NCBI GenBank assembly: GCA_964403885.1
Contig: CAYOHY010000083.1
Span: 1-5,764, forward strand
Source of the DNA: CAYOHY01 sp964403885
Lineage (GTDB): Bacteria; Actinomycetota; Coriobacteriia; Anaerosomatales; PHET01
Length of the DNA: 5,764 bases
Direction of reading: 5' to 3'
Shown: positions 5,221-5,764 of the stretch, piece after piece
Numbering within the stretch: the first letter of the stretch is position 1
How the letters are laid out: every line of letters begins with the position of its first letter
Position numbers and translations under genes: made by a program
Notes under the pieces: generated by a model
The model's input: only the letters and a program-made list of their open reading frames with translations
Told to the model about the DNA's origin: nothing
The model's database searches: none

Positions 5221-5760
5221 ATGTCGAGCACCGCGACTGAGACCGTGGCGCGCCCGGGCAAGTACCTGACCTTCTGTCTTGCCGGCGAGAACTACGGGCT
5301 CGAGATTCTGCGGGTGCAGGAGATCGTCGGCCTGTTGCCCGTGACGCGGGTCCCGCGCATGCCCTCGTTCGTCGCAGGGGTGGTCAACCTTCGCGGCCGT
5401 GTGATCCCGGTGGTGGATCTGCGGCTCGCGTTCGGCCTTGTGGCGTCCGAGATGTCCGAGCGGACCTGCATCATCGTAGTTCGTGTCGAGCGCGCCGGCG
5501 GCCAGTCGGCTGTCATGGGCGTGCTCGTCGATGAGGTGTCTGACGTCGCCGATCTCGTGGGTGGTTCGATCGAGGACACGCCCGAGTTCGGCGCGTCGAT
5601 CGACACCTCGTTCATCAAGGGAGTGGGACGGTCCGAGGATCGAGTGCTTCTGCTGCTCGACATCGACCGTGTTCTGTCGGGCGCAGAGCTCGACGCCGTA
5701 GAGAAGGCGGCCGGTGGGGCCGATAGCGCGTCGAACGCGCGTCCGGAAGGGGATTCGTGA
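5221..5760 (+). CDS. cheW: Chemotaxis adaptor protein CheW
   Basis: A 179-residue protein consisting mainly of one CheW domain (about residues 13-155). It shows the family's signature segments: KYLTFCLAGENYGLEI at the start, VQEIVGLLPVTRVP, then FVAGVVNLRGRVIPVVDLR (50-68) and, near the end, the RVLLLLDIDRVL strand. CheW links methyl-accepting receptors to the CheA P5 domain and has no enzymatic activity. The final 20-25 residues form a polar, Ala/Gly/Glu-rich tail beyond the fold. I chose the ATG at 5221 for its spacing from the strong ribosome site in cheA; a GTG at 5215 would add two residues. It is 6 nt downstream of cheA and runs into the next gene through a TGATG overlap, so it belongs to a cheA-cheW operon that continues beyond the window. 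Nothing in it is unusual. Confidence 0.96.
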   Translation: MSSTATETVARPGKYLTFCLAGENYGLEILRVQEIVGLLPVTRVPRMPSFVAGVVNLRGRVIPVVDLRLAFGLVASEMSERTCIIVVRVERAGGQSAVMGVLVDEVSDVADLVGGSIEDTPEFGASIDTSFIKGVGRSEDRVLLLLDIDRVLSGAELDAVEKAAGGADSASNARPEGDS

Positions 5761-5764
5761 TGTT
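5760..5764 (+). CDS. Probable start of the next gene in the che operon (cut by the window end)
   Basis: The cheW stop codon TGA shares its last A with an ATG at 5760-5762, and GGAAGGGG lies about 7 nt upstream, the usual sign of a translationally coupled downstream gene. Only one full codon is visible, so the product cannot be named. A methyl-accepting chemotaxis protein, CheY, CheR or CheB would be usual after cheW. Confidence 0.4.

Overview
The window is GC-rich, densely coding bacterial chromosome with strong Shine-Dalgarno sites and all genes concerned with signal transduction. Nothing in it fixes the taxon. GC content, GTG starts and Ala/Pro-rich linkers would suit a high-GC Gram-positive (a deep-branching actinobacterium, for example) or a deltaproteobacterium-like lineage. 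I see no IS element, tRNA, rRNA or CRISPR.

Layout. On the minus strand lie a small cysteine-rich GAF-like protein (17-484) and, upstream of it, a stand-alone receiver protein (764-1159) that ends in two hairpins, one of them a good rho-independent terminator (666-699). From a divergent 229-bp intergenic region (1160-1388) the plus strand reads a NarL/NreC-type response regulator (1389-2057) overlapped by 8 nt by a two-TM histidine kinase of the HisKA_3 family (2050-3000). This kinase keeps its phospho-acceptor His but has a degraded ATP-binding domain. After a 174-bp gap come cheA (3175-5214) and cheW (5221-5760), and a further gene probably begins at 5760 on the edge of the window.

How it may work together. 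A membrane sensor, a DNA-binding regulator and a GAF-only protein resemble in parts list the NreABC oxygen/nitrate system, here set beside a chemotaxis-type CheA/CheW core and a single-domain receiver. Two imperfect palindromes, TAGGG-N4-TCCTA (1274-1287) and TAGGG-N4-CCCTT (3049-3062), closely match the TAGGG-N4-CCCTA site I remember for NreC. One lies in the divergent control region and the other in front of cheA. The working hypothesis is that the regulator controls its own region and the cheA-cheW operon, tying a two-component switch to a chemosensory array. CheA has an extra N-terminal helical region and no recognisable P2 domain.

The least certain points are the functions of the GAF protein and the stand-alone receiver, the promoter assignments, and whether the degenerate kinase still phosphorylates anything.
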